Assembly: GCA_041565695.1 (NCBI GenBank)
Contig: JBFGUI010000160.1
Span: 1 to 8,999 of the forward strand
DNA: 8,999 bases
Reading direction: 5' to 3'
DNA from: Pelagibius sp041565695
Lineage (GTDB): Bacteria > Pseudomonadota > Alphaproteobacteria > Kiloniellales > Kiloniellaceae
Shown here one piece after another: positions 5,744-8,999 of this stretch; within the stretch, counting starts at the first letter, position 1, and each line of letters begins with the position of its first letter. The translations under genes were made by a program, and so were the position numbers. Below the pieces are notes generated by a model. It was not told the DNA's origin and did not search any database. It was given only the letters and a program-made list of their open reading frames with translations.

Positions 5744-5771
5744 TTGACAGCCAGGGGGGGCCGACTATCAT
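5744..5771 (+). promoter_or_regulatory. near-consensus sigma70 promoter for the valine-degradation operon
   Basis: A perfect -35 box TTGACA (5744-5749) and TATCAT (5766-5771, five of six matches) are separated by 16 bp that include a run of seven G residues (5754-5760). Transcription would begin near 5778, leaving a leader of about 45 nt before the isobutyryl-CoA dehydrogenase start codon. This is the best promoter match in the window. The palindrome CTGGCCGGCCAG (5724-5735) lies 8 bp upstream of the -35 box and could be a regulator site. Confidence 0.7.
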
Positions 5772-5823
5772 CGCCGCTCGTCTTCGCCGTAAGCGATCTG
5801 GAGCCGGGCCCCGGGGCTTTGCC

Positions 5824-6963
<1,140 letters not shown>

Positions 6964-7000
6964 CTCCGGGTCGGCCTCCTTCTTCAGTTAGCGAGCAGGC

Positions 7001-8065
7001 ATGAACGATTCCTCCGACCTTCTCTTTGAGGTGCGCAACGGCACGGGCTTCATCACCCTGAACCGGCCCAAGGCGCTGAACGCCCTGACCCTGCCGATGA
7101 TCCACGAGCTGACGCCGCTGCTCATGGCCTGGCAGGAGGATCCGGCGGTCAAGGTGGTGGTGATCCGCGGCGCCGGCGACCGCGCCTTCTGCGCCGGCGG
7201 CGACGTGCGCGCGATCTGGGACGCCGGGCGGGCGGGCGAGCGCCTGACCGACGACTTCTTCCGCGCCGAATACACCCTCAACCGCCTGGTCCATGTCTTT
7301 GCCAAGCCCTACGTGGCGCTGATCGACGGCGTCACCATGGGCGGCGGCGTCGGCCTCTCGGTGCACGGCAGCCACCGGGTCGCCGGCGACCGCACCCTGC
7401 TGGCCATGCCGGAGGTCGGCATCGGCCTGTTTCCCGACGTCGGCGCCACCTACTTCCTGCCGCGCCTGCCCGGGCGTCTCGGCCTCTTCCTGGCCCTGAC
7501 CGGCTGGCGGCTCAACGCGGCCGACGCGGTCTACTGCGGCCTCGCCACCGACTACGTGCCGAGCGCGCGCATGGACGACCTGTGCACGGCCTTCGCCGAA
7601 CTCGACTGGAACGAGGCGCAGCCCGGGACCCTGGTGGACCGGGTCATCGAGCGCTTCAAGACGCCGCCCGCAGCCTCGCAATTGCAGCCGCACCAGGATC
7701 TCATCGACCACTGCTTTTCGGCGCGCTCGGTGGAGTCCATCCTGGCCGCGCTCGACGAGTCGGGTGACGCCTGGACGGCCGAGGTGGCCGGGATCATCCG
7801 CCGGCAGTCGCCGACCAGCCTCAAGGTCGCCTTCGCCCAGCTCGAGAAGGGCGCGACGCTGGACTTCGACCAGGCCATGATCCAGGAGTTCCGCCTGAGC
7901 CAGGCCTGCATGGCCGGCAAGGATTTCTACGAGGGCATCCGCGCCCTGCTGGTGGATCGCGACAAGCAGCCGAAGTGGCAGCCGGCCGAGCTCAGCCAGG
8001 TGACGACCAGGATGGTCGAGGACCACTTCCGGCCGCTGGGCGAGCGCGATCTCGCTTTCAACTGA
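7001..8065 (+). CDS. 3-hydroxyisobutyryl-CoA hydrolase (crotonase superfamily, HIBCH type)
   Basis: This is a 354-residue crotonase-fold thioesterase. It releases CoA from 3-hydroxyisobutyryl-CoA, giving free 3-hydroxyisobutyrate in valine catabolism. It is longer than ordinary enoyl-CoA hydratases (about 260), because of the HIBCH-specific C-terminal region (EFRLSQACMAGKDFYEGIRA at 296-315 and LVDRDKQPKWQP at 317-328). The oxyanion-hole glycines lie in RAFCAGGDVR (61-70) and DGVTMGGGVGLS (109-120). The catalytic acids expected for the hydrolase are Glu138 and Asp146 in MPEVGIGLFPDVGATYFLPRL. These motifs separate it from plain hydratase/isomerase members. The start is 37 bp after the dehydrogenase stop, with only a modest purine-rich GCGAGCAGG before it. 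It is most likely cotranscribed with its neighbours. Confidence 0.94.
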   Translation: MNDSSDLLFEVRNGTGFITLNRPKALNALTLPMIHELTPLLMAWQEDPAVKVVVIRGAGDRAFCAGGDVRAIWDAGRAGERLTDDFFRAEYTLNRLVHVFAKPYVALIDGVTMGGGVGLSVHGSHRVAGDRTLLAMPEVGIGLFPDVGATYFLPRLPGRLGLFLALTGWRLNAADAVYCGLATDYVPSARMDDLCTAFAELDWNEAQPGTLVDRVIERFKTPPAASQLQPHQDLIDHCFSARSVESILAALDESGDAWTAEVAGIIRRQSPTSLKVAFAQLEKGATLDFDQAMIQEFRLSQACMAGKDFYEGIRALLVDRDKQPKWQPAELSQVTTRMVEDHFRPLGERDLAFN

Positions 8066-8111
8066 GCGGCGCCTGTGCTGTAAGGGCGGGAAACAGGAAA
8101 GACTTCGAGAA

Positions 8112-8120
8112 GGGGAGGAG
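8112..8120 (+). promoter_or_regulatory. strong Shine-Dalgarno site for mmsB
   Basis: GGGGAGGAG includes the full GGAGG core (8114-8118) 5 nt before the ATG at 8124. It is much stronger than the sites ahead of the two upstream genes of the operon and fixes this start, giving an N-terminus that begins directly with the Rossmann motif. Confidence 0.8.
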
Positions 8121-8123
8121 ACA

Positions 8124-8999
8124 ATGGCGCGCATCGGATTTCTGGGCTTGGGCAACATGGGTTTGCCGATGGCGGTCAACCTCCTGAAGGCCGGCCACGA
8201 AGTCGTCGGCTTCGACCTCTCCCAGGCCGCCTGTCAGGCGGCGGACAAGGCCGGGATCACGGTCGCCAAGAGCGCCGCGGCGGCGGCCGGCGGCGTCGAG
8301 ACCGTGCTCACCATGCTGCCCGCCGGCCAGCACGTGCGCGCCGTCTATCTGGGCGAGGAGGGGCTGCTCGCCGAGGCCGACCCGGGGACCCTGTTCATCG
8401 ACTGCTCGACCATCGACGTGGCCACCTCGCGCGACGTCCACACTGCCGCCGCCGAGGCCGGGCAGGCCATGCTGGACGCGCCGGTTTCCGGCGGCGTCGC
8501 CGGGGCCGAGGCGGGCACGCTGACCTTCATGGTCGGCGGCGCCGATGCTGCCTTCGCCCGGGGCAGGCCGCTGTTCGAGGTCATGGGCCGCAACATCGTC
8601 CACGCCGGCGGGCCCGGCAACGGCCAGGCCGCCAAGATCTGCAACAACATGATCCTCGGCATCTCGATGATCGCGGTCGCCGAGGCCTTCACCCTGGGCC
8701 AGAAGCTGGGCCTCGATCCCAAGACCCTGTTCGACATCAGCTCCAAGGCCTCCGGCTCCTGCTGGGCCATGCTGAACCACAATCCGGTGCCGGGCATCGT
8801 CGAGACCGCGGCGGCCAACCGCGGCTACAAGCCGGGCTTCGCCGCGGCCATGATGCACAAGGATCTGAAGCTGTCCCAGGCCGCCGCCGACCACGTCGGC
8901 GCCGCCACCCCGCTGGGGGCCGAGGCCGCCGCGCTCTACACCCTGTTCGTCAACGCCGGCAACGGCGGCCTCGACTACTCGGCCATCATCAAGCTGATC
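8124..8999 (+). CDS. mmsB: 3-hydroxyisobutyrate dehydrogenase (3' end cut by window)
   Basis: The window shows 292 codons with no stop. The family is about 295-300 residues, so only the last few are missing. The enzyme oxidises 3-hydroxyisobutyrate to methylmalonate semialdehyde with NAD+ in valine catabolism. The N-terminal Rossmann motif GFLGLGNMG has its GxGxxG glycines at 8, 10 and 13. Asp31 at the end of the second strand (VVGFD) favours NAD over NADP. The substrate-binding segment DAPVSGGVAGAEAGTLTFMVGG (118-139) includes Ser122. The catalytic Lys171 and Asn175 lie in GQAAKICNNM, and KDLKLS (246-251) follows. These features place it in the beta-hydroxyacid dehydrogenase family; GSCWAMLNHNPVPG (211-224) is typical of HIBADH/MmsB rather than tartronate semialdehyde reductase. 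It is 58 bp downstream of the hydrolase gene and completes the visible operon; mmsA may lie just beyond the window. Confidence 0.94.
   Translation, partial: MARIGFLGLGNMGLPMAVNLLKAGHEVVGFDLSQAACQAADKAGITVAKSAAAAAGGVETVLTMLPAGQHVRAVYLGEEGLLAEADPGTLFIDCSTIDVATSRDVHTAAAEAGQAMLDAPVSGGVAGAEAGTLTFMVGGADAAFARGRPLFEVMGRNIVHAGGPGNGQAAKICNNMILGISMIAVAEAFTLGQKLGLDPKTLFDISSKASGSCWAMLNHNPVPGIVETAAANRGYKPGFAAAMMHKDLKLSQAAADHVGAATPLGAEAAALYTLFVNAGNGGLDYSAIIKLI

Overview
This window looks like ordinary chromosome from a GC-rich (roughly two-thirds G+C) alphaproteobacterium. The evidence is the codon bias, a SAM-II type riboswitch (known mainly from Alphaproteobacteria), a HemB lacking the zinc-cysteine triad, and a MetA/MetY methionine route. 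A Rhodospirillales-like organism is a reasonable guess, but only a guess. I see no mobile element, CRISPR array, rRNA or tRNA, and no undescribed gene system. The novelty lies mostly in the non-coding DNA.

Layout. (1) Positions 1-1042, plus strand: the tail of an unidentified gene overlaps a YheT-type alpha/beta hydrolase by ATGA. (2) Positions 1047-5431, minus strand, read from right to left: metY (O-acetylhomoserine sulfhydrylase), hemB (porphobilinogen synthase), a 1-Cys peroxiredoxin of the Prx6 type, and metA (homoserine O-acyltransferase). The gaps are 103, 113 and 182 bp, so these are probably several transcription units rather than one tight operon. metA converges on the hydrolase with only 4 bp between the stop codons. 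(3) Positions 5432-5823: a 392-bp divergent control region. It holds a SAM-II riboswitch for metY, a minus-strand intrinsic terminator upstream of that riboswitch, and a near-consensus plus-strand promoter. (4) Positions 5824-8999, plus strand: isobutyryl-CoA dehydrogenase, 3-hydroxyisobutyryl-CoA hydrolase and 3-hydroxyisobutyrate dehydrogenase (mmsB, cut by the window edge). These are three steps of valine breakdown in one operon.

How the genes work together. MetA activates homoserine. It carries Glu at position 111, the residue linked to acetyl-CoA use, and MetY would then convert O-acetylhomoserine and sulfide to homocysteine, so the two genes form a consistent direct-sulfhydrylation pathway. 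Only metY has a recognisable SAM sensor. The valine genes convert isobutyryl-CoA to methacrylyl-CoA, then 3-hydroxyisobutyryl-CoA to 3-hydroxyisobutyrate and on to methylmalonate semialdehyde. The hydratase for the intervening step and mmsA are not in the window.
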